The notes: generated by a model from the sequence alone, not told the origin. A stretch of 33,845 bases of DNA from Candidatus Zixiibacteriota bacterium (GCA_022614805.1 JAKEHY010000028.1:1-33845), one strand, 5' to 3'; positions 1 through 8,865 are shown, counted from the first letter of the stretch. A program made the numbers and translations.

Positions 1-1038
<1,038 letters not shown>

Positions 1039-1085
1039 CTAAGGAGTAAAACCGGGGACCCTCCGGTGATACCTGTCCGGTTGAA

Positions 1086-1110
1086 CGGGTTTGATAAATC
1101 AAACCCCTAC
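1086..1110. repeat. Palindromic repeat, TTTGATAAATCAAA core, in the 16S trailer
   Basis: An inverted repeat with GGGTTTGAT/ATCAAACCC arms that ends in CCCCTAC. It belongs to the same family as copies at 7322, 7407, 9121, 13583 and 15324. It lies about 50 bases past the 16S end, followed by a partial second unit (GTAGGCCGGC). Confidence 0.85.
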
Positions 1111-1174
1111 GTAGGCCGGCTGGGAGGGTTGCCCAAGCACAGTTTTGAGACGTGTGCGCGCTATTAAAGTTTAG

Positions 1175-1220
1175 CTCCCTCCCGCTTCGAACAAGCGAAG
1201 CGGGAGGGAGGCAGCTTTTT
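1175..1220 (+). terminator. Strong hairpin with T-run behind 16S, probable terminator
   Basis: A perfect 15-bp stem (CTCCCTCCCGCTTCG pairing with its complement at 1196-1210) closes a 6-base loop. Five T's follow at 1216-1220 after a GCAGC step. This fits a Rho-independent terminator of the 16S transcript, although the T-run starts five bases past the stem, so a processing hairpin is also possible. Two further small hairpins follow at 1231-1258 (GTCCTTCC/GGAAGGAC) and 1261-1278 (CCCCGAC/GTCGGGG). Confidence 0.6.
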
Positions 1221-1285
1221 GCGTGGGCCGGTCCTTCCGATAAAAAAGCAGGAAGGACTCCCCCGACAGGAGTCGGGGAAAAGTG

Positions 1286-1314
1286 TTGAAAAACGGGCCG
1301 CCGAAGCGTATGTT
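1286..1314 (+). promoter_or_regulatory. Putative sigma-70 promoter of tRNA-Ile
   Basis: TTGAAA at 1286-1291 and TATGTT at 1309-1314 are separated by 17 bp. The expected start, about 1321, is next to the first base of tRNA-Ile at 1323. With a terminator-like hairpin upstream, this suggests that the tRNA is transcribed separately from 16S. Confidence 0.55.
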
Positions 1315-1322
1315 CAGGGCGT

Positions 1323-1399
1323 GGGCCTATAGCTCAGTTGGTTAGAGCGTGCGCCTGATAAGCGCAAGGTCAGTGGTCCGAATCCACTTAGGCCCACCA
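1323..1399 (+). tRNA. tRNA-Ile (anticodon GAT)
   Basis: A cloverleaf can be drawn: acceptor GGGCCTA (1323-1329) pairs with TAGGCCC (1389-1395), the anticodon loop carries GAT at 1357-1359, and the T loop contains the usual GGTCCGAATCC pattern. Discriminator A1396 is followed by an encoded CCA (1397-1399). Ile-GAT is one of the two classical 16S-23S spacer tRNAs; its usual partner Ala-TGC is here displaced by 1.6 kb. Confidence 0.97.
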
Positions 1400-1652
1400 T
1401 TTATTACAGAGACCGGAGATTAGAGATTGGAGACTGGTCAAAAACAAAAACCGGCCGGGAGGGCCGGGCAACATAGGAGCGAGAAATAGGAAAAGTAGGA
1501 ACCCAACCAGTTAAAAAAAGACCCGAGGAGGTGGTGACTGGAAGCGTTTGGAGGCACGGTTCGCTGCGAAAGCCCCATCCGGGCGGGCAGGGGACCGAAT
1601 GGAAGCGTAGTTTAGCGTTGAAAACAAAAACCCAAAACCCCAGGAGGGGGAA
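1400..1652 (+). other. Spacer between tRNA-Ile and barrel gene
   Basis: No gene is visible. It begins with a GAGATTAGAGATTGGAGA motif (about 1413-1430) related to the tandem repeats at 30285-30540. A 9-bp repeat GGAAGCGTT/GGAAGCGTA occurs near 1540 and 1601. A GC-rich fold-back (CCGGCCGG...GGCCGG) lies near 1452-1468. The last bases carry the AGGAGGGGG Shine-Dalgarno of the following gene. I see no convincing promoter and no riboswitch class that I recognise. Confidence 0.5.
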
Positions 1653-2897
1653 ATGAGTAAACGGTTAATACTTTTAACAATAGGAGTACTGCTGCTCGCC
1701 GCCCTGTCGGCTTGGGCCACGGAATCCCGTGTGTTCACGATGGGCCGGAGCGGCCTGTATCTGAAAGACGATGCCGGGATTTTCTTCTATCCCGGGACGA
1801 TGCCGATGTACAAGAACATGATAATCGCCGAGCATTACACCAACAGCGACACGAGTGTAAGCTCGTCGGTCGGGCCGTTTTCCTACGGCAGCTTCCGGAG
1901 GGCGGGCATCATACTGCCGGTTTGGAACAACGGCACCCTGGCGGTCTTCGCCGGCGACGGCAGTGAGAGCTTTCTCGTTGGCGGCGGCGGCACCTTTATT
2001 GCGCCCAACTCCCGCTTTCTGGTGGGGTACGGGCTGAACGCCGGCAACGCCACCGTCGGTTTCCAGTTCGACTATTCCGGCGTGCGGGACGAGGATCCGG
2101 ACGCGGTTCCGCAGCCCTTCCAAGCGGACATTTTCACGGCCAACACCTGGGGCTTCGGCGTGGGGCTTTCCACCCCGATGGGGGACTTGAACAGCCTCGA
2201 TTTGGGCTTCCGGCTCCGCATCGGCAGCTTCGAATGGAAACTGGACACGACCGCGACCGACAACATCCTGGCGGCCTCGGACGGCAACACCACGCTTTCC
2301 TTCACGGTGCGGGACTACTATGCCTTGAACGACTTCGTCAACCTGGTTCCGGTCGGCGTTTTGGGGATTTCCACCCAGAAGGACGTCGATTCCACCACGG
2401 CTCCGGCGGAACGGTTCAAACGGTCCCTCACCGCCATCGAGGTGGGATTGGGGATTCAGACCAAGCCGTCCGAGAATTCGGAAATCATCGGCGGCGTCGG
2501 CTACCGCTCGGGCAAGCTTACCGAGAAGCAGCTGACCACGGCGGGAGGCGACTCCCTTGAAGAATCCACCACGGAGACATCTTTGCCGTTTGCTTTCCTC
2601 GGTTTTGAAGCCCAGGTGAAAAGCTGGATGCATTTCCGCTTGGGGGTGAACAAGGATATCGTCACCATCAAGAACAAAAACGAGCTTCCGGCCAGCACCG
2701 GAGCTCCGGATAGGGATGAATCCAAAGACAGCGAGTCCCCCCTGCATTATGCCGTCGGGGTGGGGATTCATGCCGGACCGGTGACCATGGATGCTTCGGT
2801 GAGCAATGACTTCTTCACGGAGGGGCCCAATTTCTTGAGCGGGCAGACCTCCGGGGACCTGTTCCCGAGGATATCCTTCGTTTATAACTTTAAATAA
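1653..2897 (+). CDS. Putative outer-membrane beta-barrel protein in the rRNA spacer
   Basis: The 414-residue product starts with a signal peptide (MSKR, then a hydrophobic stretch ending LSAWA, cleavage predicted after about residue 22). The mature protein alternates Gly/aromatic-rich amphipathic strands over its whole length and ends in FVYNFK, typical of outer-membrane barrels. The early segment (MGRSGLYLKDDAGIFFYPGT) resembles the start of FadL/PorV-like barrels, where a short motif precedes 'DDA..ifyNP', but I cannot name a family firmly. The ATG at 1653 is preceded by AGGAGGGGG at the right distance. The gene stands alone between tRNA-Ile and tRNA-Ala and has its own strong terminator. 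A 365-codon open frame on the opposite strand is a shadow of codon bias. Confidence 0.85.
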   Translation: MSKRLILLTIGVLLLAALSAWATESRVFTMGRSGLYLKDDAGIFFYPGTMPMYKNMIIAEHYTNSDTSVSSSVGPFSYGSFRRAGIILPVWNNGTLAVFAGDGSESFLVGGGGTFIAPNSRFLVGYGLNAGNATVGFQFDYSGVRDEDPDAVPQPFQADIFTANTWGFGVGLSTPMGDLNSLDLGFRLRIGSFEWKLDTTATDNILAASDGNTTLSFTVRDYYALNDFVNLVPVGVLGISTQKDVDSTTAPAERFKRSLTAIEVGLGIQTKPSENSEIIGGVGYRSGKLTEKQLTTAGGDSLEESTTETSLPFAFLGFEAQVKSWMHFRLGVNKDIVTIKNKNELPASTGAPDRDESKDSESPLHYAVGVGIHAGPVTMDASVSNDFFTEGPNFLSGQTSGDLFPRISFVYNFK

Positions 2898-2907
2898 GCA
2901 ATCAACA

Positions 2908-2942
2908 AGGGAGGGCGGCCTTGCCGCCCTCCCTATTTTTTT
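2908..2942 (+). terminator. Rho-independent terminator of barrel gene
   Basis: A perfect 11-bp stem (GGGAGGGCGGC at 2909-2919 with its complement at 2923-2933), a CTT loop, then TATTTTTTT. It lies 11 bases past the stop codon and breaks transcription between the two halves of the rRNA locus. Confidence 0.92.
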
Positions 2943-2949
2943 GTATCAT
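2921..2949 (+). promoter_or_regulatory. Putative promoter for tRNA-Ala and following genes, overlapping the terminator
   Basis: TTGCCG (2921-2926, in the terminator loop and 3' arm) and TATCAT (2944-2949) are 17 bp apart, matching 4/6 and 5/6 consensus bases. It could drive tRNA-Ala and the two barrel genes. The downstream leader holds short direct repeats (AGCAGAAATCAAA). Confidence 0.4.
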
Positions 2950-3021
2950 AAAAGCGGCAGAGTGGAAAGCGGGAATCGAAAGCAGAAATCAAAAGCAGAA
3001 ATCAAAAGCAGGAAAAATTTC

Positions 3022-3094
3022 GGGGATATAGCTCAATTGGCAGAGCACCGGCTTTGCAAGCCGGGGGTTACCGGTTCGAATCCGGTTATCTCCA
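3022..3094 (+). tRNA. tRNA-Ala (anticodon TGC)
   Basis: Acceptor GGGGATA (3022-3028) pairs with TATCTCC (3087-3093) with one G-U pair. The anticodon stem CCGGC/GCCGG encloses a loop with TGC at 3055-3057, and the T arm CCGGTTCGAATCCGG is intact. The discriminator is A3094. No CCA is encoded, unlike the tRNA-Ile gene upstream, so it needs CCA-adding enzyme. Confidence 0.96.
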
Positions 3095-3169
3095 TTTAGG
3101 CGGCGTGGCTTGGGCGCGTTTGGCTGTCCCAAGTAAGAAGGATAAAGCTAAATTCGCCCAGGAGGAAGC

Positions 3170-3892
3170 ATGAAAAAAATTTTGTTTTTGGCGCTGGGGC
3201 TACTTTTGTTTTTCGGCCCGGCGGGCGCGGTCGACAAAAAAGGAAAAGTCGGAGTCGGCTTCTTCAACGACGACGCCCCCATCGGAGGGCGCTATTGGGT
3301 TACCGACCGGTTCGGCGTGGACGTGGGTTTCGGGCTCAATTTGCGCAACGTGGTGGACTCCACTGTCGACACCAACCTGCTCCCGCTGATTGCCATCGAG
3401 CCCTCCAAAAAGAGTTTGACCGAATTCCGCTTTGACGCCGGGTTTCCCATCAACTTAATCCGCACCGAGAAGGTGAATTTTTTGGCCCGGCCCGGCTTCA
3501 GCTACCAGCGGATTCCCTTCTTCAACCAGATTTTTAAGGCTTCAGTAGACACGATTATAACCGCTAACGGTGACGATTCAGTTTTCCTACCGGGCGACCC
3601 GGTGCGGGACACCATCACTGACGACCGTTCCCGCATCATCGACGTCAGCCTGACTTTCGGGGTGGAATATTTTCCGACCGAGAGTTTTTCGGTCTCCCTT
3701 TTCTCCGGTATCGGGGCGCAGCGCGTGCAGCGTTCCCGCTGGCGTCGGGACGAAAACGGAGCTTACGTGGCCGGGGGGCCGGGCAACCCGCGCACGGATG
3801 AAGGGACGCGCGCCGAGGAGCAGAGTCTTTGGACGGTAACCCACCGCCCCTTTTTGAAGGGGGTCAACATCGGCTTTCACTACTATTTTTAG
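3170..3892 (+). CDS. Small outer-membrane beta-barrel protein (paralogue of the next gene)
   Basis: The product has 240 residues. A signal peptide (MKKILFLALGLLLFFGPAGA) is followed by alternating strands and a terminal FHYYF, consistent with an 8- to 12-strand outer-membrane barrel. The segment from KVGVGFFNDDAPIGGRYW through FGVDVGFGLNLR, FRFDAGFPINLIR and FLARPGFSY can be aligned by eye with the C-terminal domain of the gene at 3905 (LGVGIAFNDEAPLSIRAW, IGLDVGLGLRGR, LSFDLGVPIRVLR, FILRPGFGF), so the two are tandem duplicates. The start is fixed by AGGAGG about 5 bases before ATG 3170. It lies 75 bases after tRNA-Ala and 12 bases before its paralogue, so the pair is probably co-transcribed. 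No specific function can be given. Confidence 0.85.
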   Translation: MKKILFLALGLLLFFGPAGAVDKKGKVGVGFFNDDAPIGGRYWVTDRFGVDVGFGLNLRNVVDSTVDTNLLPLIAIEPSKKSLTEFRFDAGFPINLIRTEKVNFLARPGFSYQRIPFFNQIFKASVDTIITANGDDSVFLPGDPVRDTITDDRSRIIDVSLTFGVEYFPTESFSVSLFSGIGAQRVQRSRWRRDENGAYVAGGPGNPRTDEGTRAEEQSLWTVTHRPFLKGVNIGFHYYF

Positions 3893-3904
3893 CGGGCAAG
3901 CCGT

Positions 3905-4942
3905 ATGAAAAAATTTATTTTTGCCTGCGCGATTTTTTTGGTGCCGGCCGTTTCGGTTCTGGGTCAGACCAGCCCGCCGGCCGACACGGGAGCGGCTTCC
4001 CCGCAGCCGTCACCCGCTCCGGCTGATACCGGAAGTGTTGTAGCGCCGCCCCAACAAATTACTCCGGCCGATACGGGAGCAAAAGCTCCGCCGCCGGCCG
4101 ACACGCAAGCGGTCCCGTCGCAACCGGCCGACACCGCCGCCTTCTCGCCGCCGCCGCAGGCGGCTCCGGCGGACACCGGAAGACCAGCCGCCCCGCCGGC
4201 GGAAAGCGCTCCCTCTGACACGGGCCGGGCGGTACCTCAAACGGCCGATACCGCATCCGTGGCTCCAGCGCAACCAGCTCCTCCGGCCGACACGGGGAGT
4301 GTTGCAGCCCCACCCAAAGAAAGCGCTCCGGCAGATACGGGAACGGTTACGGCCCCGCCTCCGGAAGGCGCCCCGGCCGTGACCGGTGAAGCCGGGGAAG
4401 AGTCTTTGGAGCCGAAGGTGGTGAAAGAAAACCGGCTGGGGGTCGGGATTGCCTTCAACGACGAGGCCCCCTTGTCCATCCGGGCCTGGTTTAATCCAAA
4501 AATCGGCCTGGACGTCGGTTTGGGGCTGCGGGGAAGGAGGGTGGATGATACCACCACCATTACGGACAGCACCCCCACTCCCGCCAACCGGGTCACCATG
4601 CTGGATTTGAGTTTCGATTTGGGGGTTCCTATTCGGGTTTTGCGGAAAAATAAAGTGGACTTTATCCTGCGCCCCGGCTTCGGCTTTCGCACCCGCCCCT
4701 CCTTTGAGGTGAATCCGGAAGACTCGACTGTCCGCTCAATAGAAACGGCGGTGGAGCTGGAGATAAACGGAACGGTCGGCTTTGAGTACTATCCTTTTGA
4801 AAAAATCGGTTTTTCCTTGCAGGCCGGTCTGGCTCTGATTACCGAGCGGACGGGGGGGGAAATAAGCAACACGATTGTGCGGCTGCAGAGCCTGCCGTCG
4901 AAGAAGGGAGTGAATTTCGCCTTTCGGTATTACGTCTTTTAG
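3905..4942 (+). CDS. Outer-membrane barrel with N-terminal PADTG repeat domain
   Basis: The product has 345 residues. The signal peptide (MKKFIFACAIFLVPAVSVLG) is followed by Gln at the predicted +1 position. Residues about 24-160 are Pro/Ala-rich and carry about eleven irregular repeats of the form P-A-D-T-G (variants PADTQ, PADTA, PSDTG, TADTA, PAVTG) spaced 8-20 residues apart. The remaining 180 residues form a barrel homologous to the preceding gene and end in FAFRYYVF. The repeat domain would be an extended, proline-stiffened arm, either periplasmic or exposed; nothing in it looks catalytic. The repeat tract makes the opposite strand appear open in several frames. The gene ends about 75 bases before the putative 23S promoter. 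Confidence 0.85.
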   Translation: MKKFIFACAIFLVPAVSVLGQTSPPADTGAASPQPSPAPADTGSVVAPPQQITPADTGAKAPPPADTQAVPSQPADTAAFSPPPQAAPADTGRPAAPPAESAPSDTGRAVPQTADTASVAPAQPAPPADTGSVAAPPKESAPADTGTVTAPPPEGAPAVTGEAGEESLEPKVVKENRLGVGIAFNDEAPLSIRAWFNPKIGLDVGLGLRGRRVDDTTTITDSTPTPANRVTMLDLSFDLGVPIRVLRKNKVDFILRPGFGFRTRPSFEVNPEDSTVRSIETAVELEINGTVGFEYYPFEKIGFSLQAGLALITERTGGEISNTIVRLQSLPSKKGVNFAFRYYVF

Positions 4943-5018
4943 GCGAACCGGTTTGAAAGCAAGAGGTTGGCAGCCCGGGGGAGGAGCGTGTCAACGCCCG
5001 GAGTTTTCGAAATAGGGC

Positions 5019-5046
5019 TTGCTTTTTTCGCCTCCGCCCGTATATT
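5019..5046 (+). promoter_or_regulatory. Putative promoter of the 23S-5S transcription unit
   Basis: TTGCTT (5019-5024) and TATATT (5041-5046) lie 16 bp apart. The predicted start, near 5053, is just ahead of a leader hairpin and boxA, in the order expected of an rRNA leader. The position, about 130 bases before mature 23S, supports transcription independent of 16S. Confidence 0.6.
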
Positions 5047-5055
5047 GAAAGTTTG

Positions 5056-5095
5056 CCCGTCCAAGACGGGAAGGTTTTTTTTTGCTCTTTGAAAA
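5056..5095 (+). promoter_or_regulatory. rRNA antitermination leader: small hairpin plus boxA
   Basis: CCCGT (5056-5060) pairs with ACGGG (5066-5070), followed by a run of nine T's and then TGCTCTTTGAAAA at 5083-5095. This closely resembles the boxA of bacterial rRNA leaders (TGCTCTTTAACA in E. coli), which recruits NusB/S10. The hairpin-then-boxA order matches boxB-boxA. The hairpin with its T-run could alternatively terminate transcripts arriving from the barrel genes. Confidence 0.7.
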
Positions 5096-5097
5096 CT

Positions 5098-5120
5098 AAA
5101 TAGCCGTAGCGAGCATCTTC
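5098..5120 (+). other. Pre-23S processing stem, 5' arm
   Basis: AAATAGCCGTAG (5098-5109) is perfectly complementary to CTACGGCTATTT (9187-9198) behind the 23S gene. After a short asymmetric bulge, CATCTTC (5114-5120) pairs with GAAGATG (9177-9183). This is the long-range stem expected to be cut by RNase III during 23S maturation. Confidence 0.88.
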
Positions 5121-5753
5121 CAACATCCTGTTCCAGTTCAACGGAGCAGGGTGTGTAATGCCTTAGGATTTTTGGTCAAGTTACAAAGGGCGTACGGTGG
5201 ATGCCTTGGCACCAGAAGGCGATGAAGGACGTGATAAGCTGCGATAAGCCCCGGTGAGCTGCAAATAAGCTTTGACCCGGGGATGTCCGAATGGGGAAAC
5301 CCGCTCCGAGTAATGTCGGGGCATCCCGGAACTGAATCCATAGGTTCCGGGAAGCGAACGGGGGAGAGTGAAACATCTCACGACCCCCAGGAAAAGAAAG
5401 CAAAGCGATTCCCCCAGTAGCGGCGAGCGAAGAGGGAAAAGCCCAAACCGGAACTATGTTAAAGCGGGGACGCGTTGTAGTTTCGGTGTAGCGGGGAAAG
5501 GCCGGGTTGGAGTCCCTTCCGGCCGGAAAGTTACAAACCGGATTTATAGCCGAACAGTCTGGAACGACTGACCACAGCGGGCGATCGTCCCGTAGGCGAA
5601 ATGAAGCCGTCTTTCCGGGCCTTTTTCCCAAGTAGCACGGGACACGAGAAATCCTGTGCGAATCCGCCCCGACCACGGGGCAAGGCTAAACACTATTTGG
5701 TGACCGATAGCGAACCAGTACCGCGAGGGAAAGGTGAAAAGCACCCCTGACGG

Positions 5754-5789
<36 letters not shown>

Positions 5790-6332
5790 CTGTGGGAGCC
5801 TGTTTTAAGTCTTCGGACCTAAAACGGGTGACCGCGTGCCTATTGAATAATGATCCGGCGAGTTACTTCCCAGTCGCGTGGCCAAGCCGAACACCGGCCG
5901 AGCCGAAGCGAAAGCGAGTCTGAAACGGGCGTTGGTGGCTGGGAGTAGACCCGAAGCCAGGTGATCTAAGTACGGCCAGGATGAAACTCCGGTAAAACGG
6001 GGTGGAGGTCCGAACCTACAAATGTTGAAAAGTTTGGGGATGAGCTGTACTTAGGGGTGAAAGGCTAATCAAACCTGGAGATAGCTGGTTCTCCCCGAAA
6101 TGTTTTTAGGAACAGCCTCGGCGCAAGACCGTTGGAGGTAGAGCACTGAATGGGCACGGGACCCTAAAAGGTTACCAACCCCAATCAAACTCCGAATGCC
6201 AACGGTTCGTTTGCCGGGAGCGAGTCCGCGAGGGATAAGCTTCGTGGGCAAAAGGGAAACAACCCGGACCGTCCGCTAAGGTCCCGAAATTCCGGCTAAG
6301 TGGGAAAGGATGTGGGGCTACCTAAACAACCA

Positions 6333-6364
<32 letters not shown>

Positions 6365-6885
6365 GAGTGCGTAATAGCTCACTGGTCAAGTGGTTCCGCG
6401 CCGATAATTCCCGGGGCTAAGCCGGGTACCGAAGCGGCGGGATGCATCTCGATTCGTCGAAGTGCATCGGTAGGGGAGCATTCCGTTGTAGGCCGAAGGC
6501 CGCCCGTAAGGGGGGCTGGACGAAACGGAAGAGATTATGCCGGAACGAGTAGCGATAAATACTGTGAAAAACAGTATCACCGTAAGCCTAAGGGTTCCTG
6601 AGCAAGGTTAATCCGCTCAGGGTTAGTCGGCCCCTAAGGCGAGGCCAACAGGCGTAGCTGATGGGAAAAAGGTAAATATTCCTTTACCGGCACAAGGGTG
6701 TTTGAGCTATGGGGTGACGCAGAAGCAAAAGCCAGCCGGGTGATGGATGTCCCGGTCCAAGCCGGTAGGAGTGAGAACCAGGCAAATCCGGTTCTCTTTA
6801 ACTCCGAGAGGTTATGGGGAGCCCTTCGGGGCACAAACTGGCCGGACGCTGGCTGCCGAGAAAAACCTCTATGCAAATCCTTGGG

Positions 6886-6916
<31 letters not shown>

Positions 6917-7186
6917 GAGGAGAATATCCTAAGGTGCTCGAGATAACCCACGTTAAGGAACTAGGCAAAATGGCCCCGTAACTTCGGAAGAAGGGGTGCC
7001 TTTGCGGGTGAGGCCGTACAGGCCGAGCCCAAGAGGGCTACAATAAAGAGGCCTGGGTGACTGTTTACTAAAAACACATGTCTCTGCGAAGTCTCAAAAG
7101 ACGACGTATAGGGACTGACACCTGCCCGGTGCCGGAAGGTTAAAGGGAGGGGTTAGTCCGCCGCAAGGCGGGCGAAGCTCTGAACT

Positions 7187-7222
<36 letters not shown>

Positions 7223-7260
7223 TCAAATTCGTTTCCCCTTCCAAAAGAGGTCCTGGCCCA

Positions 7261-7431
7261 GCGGCATTGAAATGCCGCCTACGAGAATTCGTTTTTCGTA
7301 GGCCGGGTTTTAACCCGGCGCAGGGGTTTGATTAATCAAACCCCTACAAAGGCGTCAAGGGCTTCTATTCCGATTCGCGACCCTTAAAAACGTCTGCGTT
7401 GTCAAACGGGTTTGATAAATCAAACCCCTAC
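7261..7431. repeat. Cluster of palindromic repeats inside intron loop L1
   Basis: Between the 5' splice site and the internal guide sequence are at least four palindromes: CGGCATTGAAATGCCG with CCTACG (7261-7279), GTAGGCCGGGTTTTAACCCGGC (about 7299-7319; two arms around TTTTAA), a GGGTTTGATTAATCAAACCC unit (7322-7347) and a TTTGATAAATCAAA unit (7407-7431). They account for most of an abnormally long P1 loop (about 230 nt). Confidence 0.85.
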
Positions 7432-7511
7432 GAAACGCAGGCGAAAATCAGGGCCGTTACCAAATCCGGCCATATGCTGGAACGTCCGGAGCATCCGGCG
7501 CTACCGAAAGT

Positions 7512-7539
7512 GTAAGGGCAATTCGTGAATTGCCCCTAC
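7512..7539. repeat. Palindromic repeat with CAATTCGTGAATTG core
   Basis: It has GTAAGGGCAATTC and GAATTGCCCCTAC arms. It sits in the intron between the P3 5' strand and the P4-P6 region. The terminal CCCCTAC is shared with the other units. Confidence 0.8.
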
Positions 7540-7663
7540 AAAAATCTGGTGAAAAAGCGACCGGTGCGGACAATCAGCAGGAAAGGCTCTTCGAGTTTTT
7601 CCCTCTCCTTACAGAGAGGGAAATGGAAACCTAAAGGTTTCCGCTACCAGGACAATGGGTAGC

Positions 7664-7681
7664 GGAGGTCTTCAGACCTCC
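7664..7681. repeat. Palindromic repeat GGAGGTCTTCAGACCTCC
   Basis: An 18-base perfect inverted repeat in the intron P6 region, part of a longer fold. Related copies occur at 13612-13630 and, degenerated, at 21462-21482, so it is a dispersed element and not an intron-specific helix. Confidence 0.75.
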
Positions 7682-7782
7682 AGGGTCGAACCCTAAAGGT
7701 CGGCCCCTGCGTAAAACGAAGAGAATCCCCAGAGACTAAATGCCGGAGGGAGTTTTGGGTTCTGTATTGATTCCGTGTCAAA

Positions 7783-7843
7783 CGGCACTCAAGTGCCGCC
7801 TACGAGGGAAAAAATTTTTTCGTAGGCCGGGTTTCAACCCGGC
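7783..7843. repeat. Two palindromic repeats in the intron P8 region
   Basis: CGGCACTCAAGTGCCG with trailing CCTACG (7783-7804), and GTAGGCCGGGTTTCAACCCGGC split by a TTTCAA core (7821-7843). Both lie between the R and S elements, so they extend P8 or a neighbouring loop without touching the catalytic core. Confidence 0.8.
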
Positions 7844-7964
7844 AAGGCGACGGTTTGAAAGCGGAGGCAAAATTTCCCAAGATATAGTCCGACCTCCTTA
7901 GCGATATGGAGAATTCCGCAGAAATGACGGAATCCTCGTCCCAATTTAGAGAAGGGCGAACGCC

Positions 7965-8077
7965 CCCTCGACTTCGTTCGGGGTAAACCGATCGCCCCTA
8001 CGGAATCGAAAAAATTGAGATTTTGTAGGGGCGGTTCGAGAACCGCCCGAAGGGCATGGCACGCCGTGCCTCTACGA
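7965..8077. repeat. Palindromic repeat block in the intron P9 region
   Basis: A GGCGAACGCC...GATCGCCCCTAC unit, interrupted by CCCTCGACTTCGTTCGGGG, spans about 7965-8000. A GTAGGGGCGGTTCGAGAACCGCCC unit (written here as two arms, GTAGGGGCGGTTC and GAACCGCCC) starts near 8023, and GGCATGGCACGCCGTGCCTCTACG-type arms end near 8077. The first unit embeds the CCCTCGACTTCG...CGGGG motif also found inside protein genes at 12814, 17537 and 18720. Confidence 0.75.
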
Positions 8078-8106
8078 AAAATTGGCGGCGGGGGTAACAG
8101 ATGATG

Positions 8107-8162
<56 letters not shown>

Positions 8163-8610
8163 AACTTGGGCGCTGTCTCAACGTGGGACTCGGCGAAACT
8201 GTAGTAGCGGTGAAGATGCCGCTTACCCGCATCGGGACGGAAAGACCCCTGAACCTTTACTGTAACCTGGCCTTGGGTTTTGGTTTAGTCTGTGTAGGAT
8301 AGGTGGGAGGCTGTGAAGCTCCGGCGCTAGCCGGAGTGGAGCCAGCACTGAAATACCACCCTGGCTGAATCGGAATTCTAACCAGCGGCCGTAAACCGGC
8401 CGTGGGACATTGCCAGGCGGGCAGTTTGACTGGGGCGGTGGCCTCCTAAATGGTAACGGAGGCGTTCAAAGGTTCCCTCAAGCCGTTTGGTAATCGGCTG
8501 CAGCGTGCAAACGCACAAGGGAGCTTGACTGCGAGACCCACAAGTCGAGCAGGTGCGAAAGCAGGAGTTAGTGATCCGGCGGTCGTGTGTGGAAACGCCG
8601 TCGCTTAACG

Positions 8611-8643
<33 letters not shown>

Positions 8644-8664
8644 TCCTCCGAGAGCTCATATCGA

Positions 8665-8729
<65 letters not shown>

Positions 8730-8824
8730 TGGCTGTTCGCCAATTAAAGCGGTACGTGAGCTGGGTTTAGAACGTCGTGAGACAGTTCGGTCCCTATCTG
8801 ATGCGGGCGCAGGAAACTTGAGTG

Positions 8825-8865
<41 letters not shown>

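Larger units (their letters stand above)
7223..8106 (+). ncRNA. Group I self-splicing intron in 23S rRNA (after E. coli U1923)
   Basis: The 884-nt insert separates AACTATAACGGT from CCTAAGGTAGCG, which are contiguous in normal 23S. The 5' exon ends in T and the intron ends in G (8106), as group I requires. An internal guide at 7453-7458 (GCCGTT) pairs with exon AACGGT (7217-7222), giving a U-G wobble at the splice site. The preceding AGG (7450-7452) pairs with the 3' exon CCT (8107-8109) as P10. The conserved R element AGAGACTAAATG is at 7731-7742 and S element AAGATATAGTCC at 7879-7890; GACTA (7734-7738) and TAGTC (7885-7889) form P7. TCCGGC (7494-7499) and GCCGGA (7742-7747) can form P3. 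A Q-like element CAATCAGCAGGAAAGG starts near 7571. No LAGLIDADG or other endonuclease frame is visible. The subgroup was not determined. Confidence 0.93.

Noticed and set aside
1674-2771. 365-codon open frame on the minus strand opposite the first barrel gene
   Set aside because: It has no ribosome site or domain, is Arg/Gly/His-rich as expected from the complement of GC-rich codons, and the plus-strand gene has a signal peptide, Shine-Dalgarno and terminator.
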